64,000 nucleotides of DNA from positions 248,001 to 312,000 of the forward strand of contig JAPWGK010000012.1 of assembly GCA_029641185.1 (NCBI GenBank), given 5' to 3'. The position numbers and the translations under genes were made by a program. This document shows positions 12,878 to 23,816 of the stretch, one piece after another. Below the pieces are notes generated by a model that was given only the letters and a program-made list of their open reading frames with translations, was not told where the DNA came from and searched no databases. Every line of letters starts with the position of its first letter. Position 1 is the first letter of the stretch. The stretch is from Pseudofabraea citricarpa. Taxonomy: Eukaryota > Ascomycota > Leotiomycetes > Helotiales > Dermateaceae.

Positions 12878-13497
12878 GGTTAGAGAAGGGAATTTTTTGA
12901 GTGGGCATCTTTTTTCTTTTTTTGGAAATCGGGAATGGGAGAGCGGAGCGGGGTTTTTATCATATCATATCATGTGCGTGAGGAGTCTTTGGGAGGGATG
13001 TTTTGTTTTTTGTTTTTGTCTTGGGGGGTTTTTCTTGGTTGATGGGATGGAAAGGGAAGGGAAGGACAGCGAAGGGAAGGGTCGTTCGTCGGATTTATCT
13101 ATCTATTTATTTACCGCAGGCTTCATTCATACCTACATGCCTACCTAGAGGAGAGGTAGCATAGATTGGCACAGCACAGCACACAGATACGCGGAAGGAA
13201 ATTAAATGAAATGAAAATATGATCTATATGAGCATCCATCCCCTCAGTCCCTAAATTCATCTGACTTTATCTATCTACAACGCTCAATTCCTGAACACAT
13301 CATCACCCTTTTCTCTTTTTTTCCCCTTCTCCTCTCTCTCTCTAGCCATCTTCCGCCCTACTCTCTCTCTCTCCCTCTCACGAGCTATAAATCCCACCTT
13401 CTCCCCTCTCACCTCCTCTTCCTCTCCCTTCCTTCCTCTCTCTCCAACAATCAAGAGAAAGAGAGAGAGAAAATGAGATTGGCAGCCAAAAAGCCTG

Positions 13498-13545
13498 CTC
13501 AAGCTCAAGCTCAAGCTCAAGCTCAAGCTCAAGCTCAAGCTCAAG
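13498..13545. repeat. CTCAAG hexamer array, 8 copies
   Basis: Eight perfect tandem copies of CTCAAG (48 bases) flanked by non-repetitive sequence. No frame around it looks like a real protein. Confidence 0.95.
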
Positions 13546-13687
13546 TAGCAGCCAGCCTAGCCTAGCCTGTGCTGTTGTGCTGTTCCTTCAATACCTACAC
13601 ATGCATGCGTGAGGATGGTCTGCCTACCTTCACTCTTTTTTTCGGGGAATAATTAGACCGATATGACGGGTTTTTTTTGTGTGGGTT

Positions 13688-13726
13688 GGGGGATTGGGGA
13701 TTGGGGATTGGGGATTGGGGATTGGA
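13688..13726. repeat. GGGGATT heptamer array
   Basis: About five tandem copies of GGGGATT. Four or more evenly spaced G4 runs on one strand could fold as a G-quadruplex. The unit differs from the TTAGGG telomere repeat. Confidence 0.9.
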
Positions 13727-14363
13727 AATAGGAGGTTAGTTGGTGAAGGATGGGAAGGTAGGGAGGGGAGGGTGGGAAGGGGAGGAGGAAGGGGAAGAGA
13801 TTGAATGGGGTGGATAGATGTTTCTTGTAAGTATTGGTAACTGATAATAGGAGTTTACCAGACAGTAGGAGTTTACTTGATAACAGATATGGTAGTGTCA
13901 GGGTGGTAAGCGCGGATATGTTGGACCGCTGCCGGATGAGGACAAGAAGGAGGGAGAACGAGGAGGGAGATGAAGGAGAAATAGTATTCCTTGTTTTCAT
14001 TCCAAACTGCTGCTATATGTGATTAGGATAACAAGATTAAGACATCCCATACCCGAGTTTGATCATCGCGTGAATGAAAGACTACAGCTACAGCTAACTA
14101 ACTAACTAACTGCCTTGGTTAGGTACCTAGGTAGATAGGTGGTAAGAGAAAAGGGAACAGAAAAGAAATGATGTGAAAGGGTTGGTTGTTTGATAATATT
14201 TTACAAGATAAGAGAGAAAAGAAGAAGTGGGTTTCCTCAGGAATTAATCCAAGCCGTCGAATCTTGTTTTTCTTTTTTGATATCACTTTGCTTCTAGGAT
14301 TCCCTTCCACTCTGTTACTTACTTACTTACTTCTCCTCCTCTTTCTTTCAATCCTCTCTTCCT

Positions 14364-15158
14364 TTTTCATGGGGGCCAGCCCCCAAACCCCCGGTGCGCT
14401 GCGCGGCTGGCTGGCCCTTTAAAAACCAAGCCCAAACCCCAAATCTTTCCCAGCTACCAGGTGAAAAAGAACAGCAAGAATGGGAAACCTGCACAGGCCG
14501 TTCAGAGGAGAGCTAGGCTTTTCTTGAATACACATGCACGCATGATGGCATGATAGACCACCTGTGTTGGAAAGAGGAAGAATGAAGATGTTTATTAGAG
14601 AGATACTACGGCTTGTTCTTCACTGACAACAGAACTTTACCTGGCAACAGGAGTATGATTAGGGCCGGATAGATGGATGGATGGATGGATGGATAATCGC
14701 GGAAATGTTCGACCGGACCGTTGCTGTCGGTGGAAGAAAGAAGGAATAGATGATGAGTGAGCAGCAGATGGGCTCTCTCTTCCTGACTTACTAGAGATCC
14801 TGCGTCTTGTCTTGTCTTGTCTTTTTCTTTTCTACTCTTAGCTGGCAGCAAACCTCTACCTGGCAATAGTATGAATTACTAGATAATCGCGATAATATTA
14901 AACCAGTACCGCGGCGCTCTGATGTCAGCTAAAGGATGAATGAATGAATGAATGAGCAGCAGACGACGGGCTATCTTGTTATCAATCCCACGTCTTGTCT
15001 TGTCTTTTGTTCTCTTGGCTGACAACAAACCTCCACCTGACAACAGCACCCGCAACAGCATTGGTATTAGCTTCTTTTATCTTCACTACATCATCGCGAT
15101 AATGTTCGACCGCAGCCGCGCAGCGCATCGGGGGTTTGGGGGCTGGCCCCCATGAAAA
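14364..15158. mobile_element. TIR-bounded element with internal tandem repeats
   Basis: The left end 14,364-14,409 and the right end 15,113-15,158 are inverted copies of one another over 46 bases with a single mismatch; both hold CATGGGGGCCAGCCCCC. Inside are three degenerate direct copies of a unit of roughly 180-210 bases, starting near 14,626, 14,838 and 15,018. Each opens with a TGACAACAGAACTTTACCTG-like segment and closes with ATCGCGATAATGTTCGACCG-like sequence. There is no transposase ORF and no clear target-site duplication. A non-autonomous DNA element (MITE-like) is the best reading; an old inverted duplication is the alternative. A related unit also lies outside, near 13,830-13,950, so the repeat family is not confined to this element. 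Confidence 0.6.
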
Positions 15159-16121
15159 CAAGAATAAGGTAGAAAGAGAGGGGTTGTGAGGCTGGGTCAG
15201 TCAATGTATAAAGATAGATAAAAGGTTAATATCATAGCAGGTTTCGTTTTATTTTCTTTCTTGTACTGTATGAATGAGGCTGTGGGGAAAGTAGCTAAGA
15301 GCCAAGGTAAAGTCGTGTAAGGTGAGGTTCTTATATCAAGAAGCAAGATGAAAAGACGAAAGTTTATTCTTCGTACCTTAGGTGGTTCTCTTACACCGTG
15401 TCCGTGTCGTTCGCATCTCCACACTACACACCACACACACTTGTAATACAATACAATACAACACCAAAGCAAAGAAGAAAAAGGACAAGAGAGAGAGAGA
15501 GCGATGCCGAAGAGAAGAGAAACGTGCGTGTGTGATTGGTCAGATCGCATTGGATTGAGCCGAAATCCGCGCCAAGGCAGGAGTTCTAGCAGGCGACTTG
15601 GGGCCATCTTACATGTCCGTCTATTATGATACCCCTCTCTCACGCCATCGCGGTACAACCAAGCATGGCGAGCCAAAGCAGGAAAAGGAAACGTACGCGC
15701 AAGCACAAGCACGACCATATCTCTCCTCTGCTCGTGTCCTTATTTAAAAGCCTTAGGAGCGAAAATCAAAAGAGAAGAAGAAAATACACAGCCTTTAATT
15801 GCGCAAAACAAACGTGGCTCAGCACCTGTCGATTCTCTTGTTTTCTTTCTTTCCCCCTCCCCCCTCCACACACCCTCCGCCTCCCGTCTTGGTATCTCTC
15901 CCTCTCTTACCCCAGCTCTAAAGAGAGAGGCGTAAATAAATACAAAACCCCCCGAGAAGCAAGATGAGGCATGATCTCAAGATCTACTCTTACCTCATCC
16001 TCATCCTGCACGTGCTCTTCCTGGTCTCTCTATTAGTTATCTTCTACCTTCGCGAGACGCGCCACTGCTGGAGAAGCGGCGCGAGCAGTCCGGAAAACGA
16101 GGACGGGCACAAGAGCAGAAA
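15159..16121. other. Upstream region of the DUF2156 gene
   Basis: Non-coding apart from the small upstream ORF at 15,964. It carries CT-rich stretches (15,840-15,930) typical of fungal leaders and a short ACAATAC-type repeat near 15,450. Confidence 0.5.
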
Positions 16122-16218
16122 ATGGTGGACGGATATTTCGATTTCAATCCTGCCTCACCTTCGTCTGCCGACCTCGTCAGCGGGTGGGGGTATGGCTTTT
16201 CTGACCCGCTGGTTATGA
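15964..16218 (+). other. Overlapping upstream ORF, one membrane helix
   Basis: An 84-codon frame begins 158 bases before the DUF2156 start and overlaps it by 97 bases in another frame. Its N-terminus is strongly hydrophobic (YSYLILILHVLFLVSLLVIF), followed by a polar tail. If the mRNA includes it, it would compete with translation of the main ORF. I found no convincing splice pair that would fuse this helix to the downstream protein. It could be chance. Confidence 0.3.
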
Positions 16219-17885
16219 GAGCCCGGTCGCGCGCGCAGCGCCAGGAGAAGAAGCAGAAGCAGAAGAAGAATAGAGATGAAGACAGAAGAAAGAGTTGCTT
16301 CTCGGAGAAATTGGGCAGGGAGATCGTGGAACATGTCGTTGTGAGAGACGAGGGTGATGAGGAGCATGAGAAAAATATGAGCTTGCTCGATCGCGTATAT
16401 TACGCGACGACCAGAACAGCCCGGCGACGAGAGGGCATGATGGGAGGAGAGAAAGACGACACCATGTTTACCGGCGAGGCGTTAGATATCATTACGTATG
16501 GCAGTGTGAGCGCGTCCGAGGTGTCTCTTCTTCCTCTGCTTCCCTCTTCATCGGCATCTTCTCTGTCGGCCAAAGAAAAACAGAAGTCGAAAAAGAAGGA
16601 GAATCAAACGACGACGTCGTTCTCGCTCTCGCATATCAACGCCCTCTCTTCGATCCAGCATCTCTTCTCGCAGCACAGCCACATCACACACGCGACCTCT
16701 CTACCTCTCTCAGACTCGTCCGACACGGCAGCGCGGTATAAGTTCTTCCTGACGAGCGACCACAGCGCGGCCATCTACTACACGATCCAGAACAGCACGG
16801 CCATCATGCTCGGCGACCCGCTATGCAGCCCGGAACGATTCAGGTCTGCCGTGGCAGAATTCCTCGCGTCGGGCAGCAAGTCGAAGAAGAGGAAGGGCGA
16901 AGGACCTCGGTGGAAGAGCGTGGCCTTCTGGGGCGTGAGCGAGAGATTCCTCGCCGCCATAGAGATCCACGAGGGCTCCAAGTACATGAGCATCGCCGGC
17001 GCCAGAGAATGTGTCGTCGATCCCGTGACGAACCCGGTCGTGTTGGAGACCAAGAGGAAGTCGATTGCGAAGCGATGCCGAGCCTTGCTGGACCCGGCGA
17101 GAGGCGACTTGAGGATCGGTGTGTATATGCCGAGCCAGAGCCCCAGCCGGAGGATAGAGCGGGAGCTGCGAGAGGTGTATTCGCAATGGCGCGACGGGGA
17201 TGGCTTTTCCTTCGGGGCGGCAGGGGCCAAAGAAAGAGACGACGAAGAAAAGTCAAGGCTCTTTGGCAGTGGAAGCCAGGCGGATCCCTTTACGCTCCCG
17301 CACCTCACATCGTACATGTACGTCTTCGACACGCGCAGCAATTCCATCCTGGCCTTCGCCGTCCTCCTCCCCCTCGGAGCCAAGAACGGCTACCACCTCT
17401 CCCATCCCATCATCCCCCCCTTCGCCTCGCCTAAGGGCCTCTCGGACTTGCTGATCTATAGCACCCTCTCCCTGCTCAGGACATGCAACATCCGCTACCT
17501 CAGTCTGGGCTACGATGTTCTCCCCTCTCTGGGCACCACGAACAACATGCCTTCGCTACTCGAATCCCTCGCCCGCAGAGCAGCGGTCGCTAGTGAGATG
17601 GCGTCTGGTCGCGACGAGGGCTATAGGAGGTATCTGGAGAAGTTCTGTCCGTTGGAGGATCAGCGTGCTGAGCTGTTCGTCTGCCTCCCTAGAGGGCTGC
17701 GCGCTGTGAGGGATGTGTTGCATTTTGGCGGTGCGACGTTGAGAGGCTTACTTTGGAAAAGCATGTTAGGTAGACGGAAGACTGCTGACGAGAGGGAGAG
17801 GGAGGCTGACGAGATGGAGTGGGGTGGCTGTTTGGTCCCGGTCGTGTCGTGTGGAAATGCTAAGGAGCGCATGGCTTTGATTTGA
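16122..17885 (+). CDS. ergS: DUF2156 aminoacyl-tRNA transferase, candidate ergosteryl-glycine synthase
   Basis: A 587-residue single-exon ORF. The N-terminal 200 residues are basic and low-complexity (KKQKQKKN region). From about residue 206 the sequence matches a DUF2156 / lysyl-phosphatidylglycerol-synthase C-terminal domain: a YKFFLTSDHSAAIYY segment, an IMLGDPLCSP loop, a WGVSERF / EIHEGSKYM block, then a second half with LGAKNGYHLSHPIIPPF and a YLSLGYDVLPSLG segment near residue 457. DUF2156 proteins are GNAT-like and move an amino acid from charged tRNA to a lipid. In fungi a free-standing DUF2156 protein (ErgS) makes ergosteryl-3-beta-O-glycine, while ErdS is fused to AspRS. No synthetase domain is present here, so ErgS is the better match. 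The substrate is inferred; the domain is fairly clear. Confidence 0.7.
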   Translation: MVDGYFDFNPASPSSADLVSGWGYGFSDPLVMRARSRAQRQEKKQKQKKNRDEDRRKSCFSEKLGREIVEHVVVRDEGDEEHEKNMSLLDRVYYATTRTARRREGMMGGEKDDTMFTGEALDIITYGSVSASEVSLLPLLPSSSASSLSAKEKQKSKKKENQTTTSFSLSHINALSSIQHLFSQHSHITHATSLPLSDSSDTAARYKFFLTSDHSAAIYYTIQNSTAIMLGDPLCSPERFRSAVAEFLASGSKSKKRKGEGPRWKSVAFWGVSERFLAAIEIHEGSKYMSIAGARECVVDPVTNPVVLETKRKSIAKRCRALLDPARGDLRIGVYMPSQSPSRRIERELREVYSQWRDGDGFSFGAAGAKERDDEEKSRLFGSGSQADPFTLPHLTSYMYVFDTRSNSILAFAVLLPLGAKNGYHLSHPIIPPFASPKGLSDLLIYSTLSLLRTCNIRYLSLGYDVLPSLGTTNNMPSLLESLARRAAVASEMASGRDEGYRRYLEKFCPLEDQRAELFVCLPRGLRAVRDVLHFGGATLRGLLWKSMLGRRKTADEREREADEMEWGGCLVPVVSCGNAKERMALI

Positions 17886-18033
17886 TTTGATTTGGTTTGA
17901 TCTAGTAGCGAGGTTGCTTTTGGAGTAAACCGAGAGGAACCTTCCTTGCCTGTCTCTCTTTTCTTTTGTTTCCTTTTGTTTTGTTTTCCTTTCTTTGCTT
18001 ATATGGATTACTGCCGAGCTGATACCCCTTGTA

Positions 18034-18072
<39 letters not shown>

Positions 18073-18145
18073 TCAAAAGAAGAAAAGGAGAGAGAAAAAA
18101 GAAGTGAAAGTGAAAAGAATCCATTTATTATATCATGACATTTAT
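17886..18145. repeat. Intergenic with (CA)16 microsatellite
   Basis: A perfect CA array occupies 18,037-18,069 between two convergent genes. TTTGATTT-type repeats lie directly after the upstream stop codon. No gene is seen. Confidence 0.9.
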
Positions 18146-19354
18146 CTAGAACTTCTGGGCTTGGCCAGCACTGGTGAAGACCACCTTCTCGTTTCCAACC
18201 ACACTCTGAATTTCATGTCAGCATTTCATTCTACTTGTCAAGACGATGAGCTTGTCTTACCTTCAAGACACTGCCGGTGATGCCAGTGACTTGGCCCGAA
18301 GCGTTGGCACCCATCACGTTGGCATAGTTGTCAGCGAAGAGCTGTACTCCAGATACGAAAGCCTGGTTATCGAATCCACTGATATACAAGTTAGTATTCT
18401 GAAATCTACCCGTCAGTTTGGCTAAGCTTACCAGTGACCTCCGTTGTCTGGAGAGTTATCCACAGTCTGGAGAGCACCGATCTGGTCAGCTGCCAGACCA
18501 GCGTCGGTAGCAATCTTCTCATATGCTGTGATGGCATCAGGAATAGCGGGCTGCAGCAGAGCCAATTCGTCCTTGGTGCTCTGGAAATGAATCTTCATGT
18601 TGGCAGCCAAGGTAGCTCCATCGACAACGGCGACTTGAGGTTCGAGGGCGCCGCAAGTCAACGCTACTCCGGTCTTGTACTGAGCTCCAAAAGCTGGGAC
18701 GAAGAATCCAGAGAGGAGAAGGGAGCCACCGGATACACCCATGAAGAAGACATTGGCAGGGTCGAAAGCCACATCTTGGGAAAGCTGGTCTTGAATAAGG
18801 CTGTTGACTGCTGCTGCGTGTGCGACGCCGTCGGTTCGGTCCAGTCCTGATCCGCCACCCCAGAACATGTTCTTGTTTGGTGCGAGAACTACCACGCCCA
18901 TCAAGTTGTTCTGAACTGCCTGGTTGGGGAAATCGAAGAAGGAAGTTCCACCATCTCCGTGAAGAAGAACCATCAAGCCAGCAGCGCCAGTAGTGTTGGC
19001 CGCTGCTGCTCCTCCAGTGACGCCCGATGCTGCGGTGAATTGGTCGGCCGGAGCGCTGATCTTGTAACGAATGGGCAGGTTGCTATCCTTTGGTTAGTAC
19101 TGGGCGAAATGAAGGCGCTCCAAAACCTACTTGATCATAACAGTCTTGTCCAAAATCGAAGATCCATCAGTTGCTTGTGTGACTTTGGTTGCTGCAAGCG
19201 CTGTAGCTCCTCCCGCCGCTGCTCCACCGGTGGCCGCTGAGCCCTTTGATGCGTTGTTCTTGGTCCTTTTTGGGAGAGCATCAGTTGGCAGCGCAAGGAC
19301 GAGGAGAAGGAGAAACGAGAAGACGCGGAGCCATGATTCTTGAAATAACGCCAT
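18146..19354 (-). CDS. Secreted alpha/beta hydrolase
   Basis: Spliced on the minus strand: exons 19354-19131, 19082-18432, 18378-18261, 18205-18146, giving 350 residues. All introns are GT-AG; two show clear ACTAAC branch sites (inside 19083-19130 and 18379-18431). The N-terminus is a signal peptide (RVFSFLLLLVLALPTDA) followed by a Lys/Asn then Gly/Ala-rich linker. The hydrolase core has a VLLHGDGG oxyanion-type strand, GVSGGS as nucleophile elbow (GxSxG with Ser), and GGHCGF near the end, where the joined exon supplies the likely catalytic His. The overall look is that of fungal secreted esterases related to PHB-depolymerase or feruloyl-esterase folds. I cannot name the substrate. The gene is in tandem with the next secreted-protein gene, same strand. 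Confidence 0.75.
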
Positions 19355-20168
19355 GATAAAAGATTATATAGAAAACGGCCAGCGTCAAGTGGAGAGAATA
19401 GAACGGGGATGAAAGAAAGTAGGAAAGAAGATGAAAACTTCGACCACGACAAGACCTGCTATGGGAGAAAGACCCATTGGGATCGAGGGCAGACGTTCAC
19501 TTTTGTCTGAAGCCATAATGAAGCGTGCCCAGGATAGAGAATAAGGTCTCGTACGGTCAAACTGCCAAGTCTGTTTCCCCAAGGCCAACGCTGTGAGCTG
19601 TGGAGCAAGTTGCCTCATGTTTCCCCGACGCGAGGTTTCAGAGGCCCTGGACATGCCCTGTGGTTGGACGCTGCGGGCCTCCGCCACAACTAGCTCCAAG
19701 ATCTGGTCTGAACATTACCGTCGCTAGCATCTCGAAACTTGACAATGTGAAGGAGTGTTTGAGTTCCAGGTGTGAAGCTAAGCCTGTAGGATTCCCCAGG
19801 ACAAGAGTTGGATGAGAGGAGATGAGTGGATGGCCTTCGTAGCCGAGCGCATTCAAGCAACTCAAGCATCACGTGCCCAGCCGGCGGGTCTTGGGGGTTC
19901 CGTTCTGGCGTTTTTGATGAGCTTGATTCGCAGATCATATGCCATGCTTAAACTTATTTGGTGAGAGTATGCGAAGCTGGTAGAGATATCCCCGCAGCTA
20001 TTGTCTTTTGTCTATTTCTCCGATCTCCCCCGGTTTCTGTTGACGGACGAAGCGAAGGATCAGTTGTCAACATGTCAGTCATCCAAGAGTCGGACGAAAA
20101 ATACCCCATGCTAGGCTCTTTGGTGATTAGGATATGCTGAAAATAGATATTAATGTCTGTGTGGCCTA
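19355..20168. other. Intergenic between two secreted-protein genes
   Basis: Holds the promoter of the hydrolase (reading leftward) and the 3' end of the cysteine-rich gene. The short ORFs on both strands have no recognisable content. Confidence 0.6.
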
Positions 20169-20812
20169 TCAACATGCTTGCCAGATATTGTCGATATTGC
20201 ACGTAGTGCAGACGTTCCCATCCGAATCTTCTCTTCCACCAACAACGACGTGCCAGTTATTCGGAGACCTGCAACCTGGACCTTTCATGAAGATCTCGCT
20301 GCTGAGAGGAGCTGAGTTCTCTGTGAAGTCACACTCGCCCACGATATCCGTCATATTGTATAACCCATGGACGATGTCAAGCGCAGGGACTAACTGCTCC
20401 GAACTGCACTATAAAAAGGTCAACAGAGGAATGTTATCTTGAGGTATGCCGACTTGCATCGTTGCAAAGCCATATACCAGTTTCCCACTCGGGCGTGTAG
20501 CCTGCACATGTGCAGAAATTCGGCCCTGCCGGAAGGATTACATCGTCGGGCCAATCTTGTCCTACAAAATACCATGCGCCTGCCCATTTGCCAGGAGAGA
20601 ATCCAGTTTGTGCGACACAGGACTGCTTGGTATTAGATGTGAAGGCGTCGAAATCGTTCAGTTGATCTCACCAAGCTGGGCTGTTGACCATTTGAAAAAG
20701 CCAGAGCCTGCCTGAATATTAGATTGCAGCTTCAATGTTGGAGAAGGGCGCATACCGTTCCGCCGAATCCGAAAGTATAAATATATAGGGAAAGCACTCG
20801 TAGAAGAAACAT
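20169..20812 (-). CDS. Small secreted cysteine-rich protein (10 Cys), unknown family
   Basis: Four exons: 20812-20756, 20707-20672, 20622-20458, 20408-20169; 165 residues. The signal peptide starts MFLLRVLSLYIYTFGF and ends near ALA. The mature part has ten cysteines (SCVAQTG, FCTCAGY, LCND joined to CSSEQ, GECDF, PGCRS, VCTTC, terminal QAC) and many Trp, typical of small secreted fungal proteins that may be effectors or antimicrobial-like. The introns are 48, 49 and 49 bases. The third intron needs a GC donor (GCAAGT at 20457) to keep frame; the nearby GT gives an early stop. I do not recognise the family. The model is by eye, but both halves read open and share composition, so a real gene is likely. 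Confidence 0.65.
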
Positions 20813-21440
20813 GTTGGCTTCAAGAATGGCTGTGAATTTGGAGCGGCGGTTCGAAAGGTTGAAAAATAATGGATGAGAATGTCCTTATGAAGAGAATCAT
20901 AGCAATGAGAGTTTGAGGTATACGCTGGAAAACCAACAGTGCTTCCATCCCCAGGTCTTGAATGTGGCTGTCATCTTCGCCGAGCATTCTATCTTTGCTC
21001 TATGATCTGACAGGCATGAGCTGACCCAACACCAACCAGTAAAAATAGCCTCTGTATGTAGATCGCCTGATTTGTACCGATAACTTCATGTAAGATAGCG
21101 ATGGCTAAGCACCGATCTCCTGAGGACTACTCAGGCGATGCGCATATGTTTATTTGTAGGAATGCATAGAAATAAACAAATGAATGAATGGATGAAAGGA
21201 TATTGTTCTTCGCAATGACGATGCTCTCCACATCTCGTGCCGCTTTCGCTTCACTACTCGTGCTGCCTTAACCGGGTACGAAACCTCAAAATAATGTGCT
21301 CTGCCGATACAACCCTTGACATCCATAGCAAGACGACAATTCAGAGCTCTAGTAAGCAGGAACTGGTTGAGCTCGCGCGGGGAACTTCAATGCTGCGCAT
21401 TTGATAGGCTTCTCAAGAAAGCTGCTTTACCAGAGCTCAC
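20813..21440. promoter_or_regulatory. Divergent promoter region
   Basis: About 630 bases separating the leftward cysteine-rich gene from rightward MDM12. A TATAAATATATAGG sequence (20,776-20,789), about 25-35 bases before the leftward ATG, resembles a TATA box. Nothing else is recognised. Confidence 0.4.
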
Positions 21441-22691
21441 ATGTCCATCGATCTCAATTGGGACACGCTGACCACGGGACCAGATGGCATCGCGTTGGCT
21501 GAGAAGATTCGGGACTTTGTCCATGAGAAATTCCAGACGGTGACATTGCCTCGCTTTATACAGGGTGTCAACGTCCATGCCTTTGAGTTCGGCTCCGTGG
21601 TTCCGGAGATTGAGTTGAAGGATATCTGTGACCCGCTGCCCGACTTTTACGAGGAGACCGAGGATGATTACGGCGAGGAAGAGGAAGAGAATGCGGAATG
21701 GCAACCTACGAATGAAGACAATGAAGCCCAGAGTTTGAGAGAGAGGAGGAAGATGGAGAGGGTTATGAGAACGAATGGTTCTTCTCCAGTCAGGCATCCT
21801 CCGCCATATATCGACACACGACTACCGGGGATGCGAGCCATGCAGACACCTGGTGAAATTGGAAGCCCTTTTCTTGGGGTCAACACTCCCGGCATTCCGG
21901 GAGGCACGTCAAATCTCAGCTACTTCCACTCACAGTTGGCCACGGGGTTGTCAGGCACTCAGACTCCTTTAGCAGCAGTTGCGGGTGCACATCTACCACA
22001 CGGCTGGCCAGATTACTCCAGCCTATCTTCAGCAAGTGGACGTGGACATCACCATTCAGCAAGTCAAAGTTCGCTTTCTCCTCCACCAACTGCAGACGCT
22101 GCGGTCAAAGCATTGCGTGAACGAGCTAGTGTTTCTACCTTGAGTGCGACGACAGCAAGCACGACAACCACAAGACCGCAGACGAGAGATGGCTTTCTTG
22201 CAGAGACGGTAGAAGAAGAACCTTCATCACCGCCCCGGAGATTTAGAGAGCCAAGAGTTGAAGATCTCCAGACAGTCTTCAGAGTGCGATATTCTGGTGA
22301 CATCAAGCTCTCTCTGACAGCAATGATCCTGCTTGATTATCCTATGCCGAGCTTCGTGGGCATCCCAGTCAAGTTGAACATCACAGGGCTGTCGTTCGAT
22401 GGTGTTGCAGTCCTTGCTTACATACGAAAGAGAGCTCACTTCTGTTTCTTGTCGCCGGAAGATGCAAACGCTGCTATCGGGGCCGAAAGTCCTAGTGAAC
22501 AGCGCATGGGCGGAATGAAAATGGGAGGACTCTTACATGAGATCAAGGTCGAGAGCGAGATTGGTCAAAGGGAGAACGGAAAACAAGTGCTCAAAAATGT
22601 GGGCAAGGTTGAGAAATTTGTCCTCGAGCAGGTCAGGCGCATCTTCGAAGATGAGTTTGTGTATCCTAGTTTCTGGACTTTTCTTGTATGA
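21441..22691 (+). CDS. MDM12: ERMES subunit Mdm12
   Basis: A 416-residue intronless ORF. Mdm12 is a lipid-binding SMP-domain protein of the ER-mitochondria encounter structure; it acts with Mmm1, Mdm34 and Mdm10 in lipid transfer and mitochondrial shape. The N-terminus [16 protein letters not shown] and the [16 protein letters not shown] segment are strongly diagnostic, as are [14 protein letters not shown] and the C-terminal [13 protein letters not shown] helix plus YPSFWTF end. Between the SMP halves sits a long Ser/Thr/Pro-rich insert (about residues 85-270), usual in filamentous fungi, with an acidic stretch near residues 75-90. Length fits the family. It is convergent with VPS28, with 90 bases between stops. 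Confidence 0.96.
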   Translation: MSIDLNWDTLTTGPDGIALAEKIRDFVHEKFQTVTLPRFIQGVNVHAFEFGSVVPEIELKDICDPLPDFYEETEDDYGEEEEENAEWQPTNEDNEAQSLRERRKMERVMRTNGSSPVRHPPPYIDTRLPGMRAMQTPGEIGSPFLGVNTPGIPGGTSNLSYFHSQLATGLSGTQTPLAAVAGAHLPHGWPDYSSLSSASGRGHHHSASQSSLSPPPTADAAVKALRERASVSTLSATTASTTTTRPQTRDGFLAETVEEEPSSPPRRFREPRVEDLQTVFRVRYSGDIKLSLTAMILLDYPMPSFVGIPVKLNITGLSFDGVAVLAYIRKRAHFCFLSPEDANAAIGAESPSEQRMGGMKMGGLLHEIKVESEIGQRENGKQVLKNVGKVEKFVLEQVRRIFEDEFVYPSFWTFLV

Positions 22692-22781
22692 AATATGTAT
22701 CTATAGCAAATCATCTTGCAAATCAACCCAACTCCTTCGCTATGCCCAGAAACCATTTCTAACTCCAGATAATCATGATCC

Positions 22782-23589
22782 CTATTGCAGTGTTGCTTTA
22801 AATCCTTGGTATGCCGAGTTCATATCGAGCTCCAGCTCTCTCGCCATGTCCTCGCCGACCTCTTCCGTAGCTTTCATTTGGTTCAATGTAATTAACCATT
22901 GCACAATCTTGCCCCTCCCGTCAAAGTCCCTGTCGGTAACTTTATTTACAGACTGGATCACATCTGACAGCAGAGGATGCAGCTGGTCCTTTGCTAGAAG
23001 CCCAAGTTTGAGCGCATCCAGAAAAGTGATAAAGTCCTGTGTTGCTTCCAAAATCAAGGTGCCACTCGATCCACCCATATTTCCATTGTTCGAGGCAACG
23101 TGCGAAGGTGCAGTTACTGTACTTGGTAGACCTATTCGAATCCTTTCTGTTGCTCGAGGGACTTCCATCTACGACAATTAGCTCCCATACAATATCCGCG
23201 AAAGGATCCAACATACATCCCATTCATTCTTGAATGTTTCTAGATCCACAAACTCCTTGGCCACTGCTTCGTCTGCCAGAATCGCCTTGTACTGCTTCAA
23301 CAATCGGTCGCAGATTTCCGTATAATCGGACTCAGTAATCGCATCTTTGAGGTACGCTTTTTCCAGCTCATCGAGAGTGATAATTATACTGAAGACCTCT
23401 GCGAGCGAGTCTTGCAAATCGCGTTCTGCTCGTGTGTCTGCGAGCTTTACTTCCTTTGGAGGGGTCAGTGTGGATCCTAGAAAAGGTGCTTGGTCGCTGT
23501 ACCTCATCAAGGTTGATTGTCGCCGCAAGCGCAGTATTTGGAATATAACCATGCGGAGTTGGCGCATACGCCTGTCGGTTTTGATACAT
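22782..23589 (-). CDS. VPS28: ESCRT-I subunit Vps28
   Basis: Exons 23589-23503, 23453-23217, 23168-22782; 236 residues, the usual Vps28 size. Vps28 joins Vps23 and Vps37 in ESCRT-I, which sorts ubiquitinated cargo into multivesicular bodies on endosomes; its C-terminal domain contacts ESCRT-II. The start MYQNRQAYAPTPHGY is followed by a helical core with EVFSIIITLDELEKAYLKD and TESDYTEICDRLLKQYKA, typical of the N-terminal domain. The C-terminal four-helix domain includes FITFLDALKLGLLAKDQLHPLL and GKIVQWLITLNQM. Introns are 49 and 48 bases, GT-AG. It shares a 227-base divergent promoter with NOC2. Confidence 0.93.
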
Positions 23590-23816
23590 CTTAAACTCGT
23601 GGTATACGGTGATCTTGAATTTCGAGCTTTGTGGTCGTGAGTTTGTTTCCTTGGAGCTTGCTTGGGTTGACGCATCATCTGCCGATTGTGACCGCTCTGG
23701 TATCTACCAAATCAGGCTAGTGCGAAAATAAAAAGTTCAATCTCAGGTCGCTATCTTTGATCTTTTGATGGGTGCTTGAAAACCACACCCACCAACCCAC
23801 CAATCCACACAACACA

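Larger units (their letters stand above)
12878..14363. other. Intergenic, simple repeats; no gene seen
   Basis: Contains CT-rich tracts, a CTCAAG hexamer array (13,498-13,545) and a GGGGATT heptamer array (about 13,688-13,726). It also has one copy of the degenerate unit (about 13,830-13,950) that recurs inside the TIR element to the right. The open frames here are low-complexity. Confidence 0.6.

Noticed and set aside
15964..16218. Fusion of the membrane-helix uORF to the DUF2156 protein by splicing
   Set aside because: No convincing donor/acceptor pair puts the two in frame, so I treat it as a uORF only.
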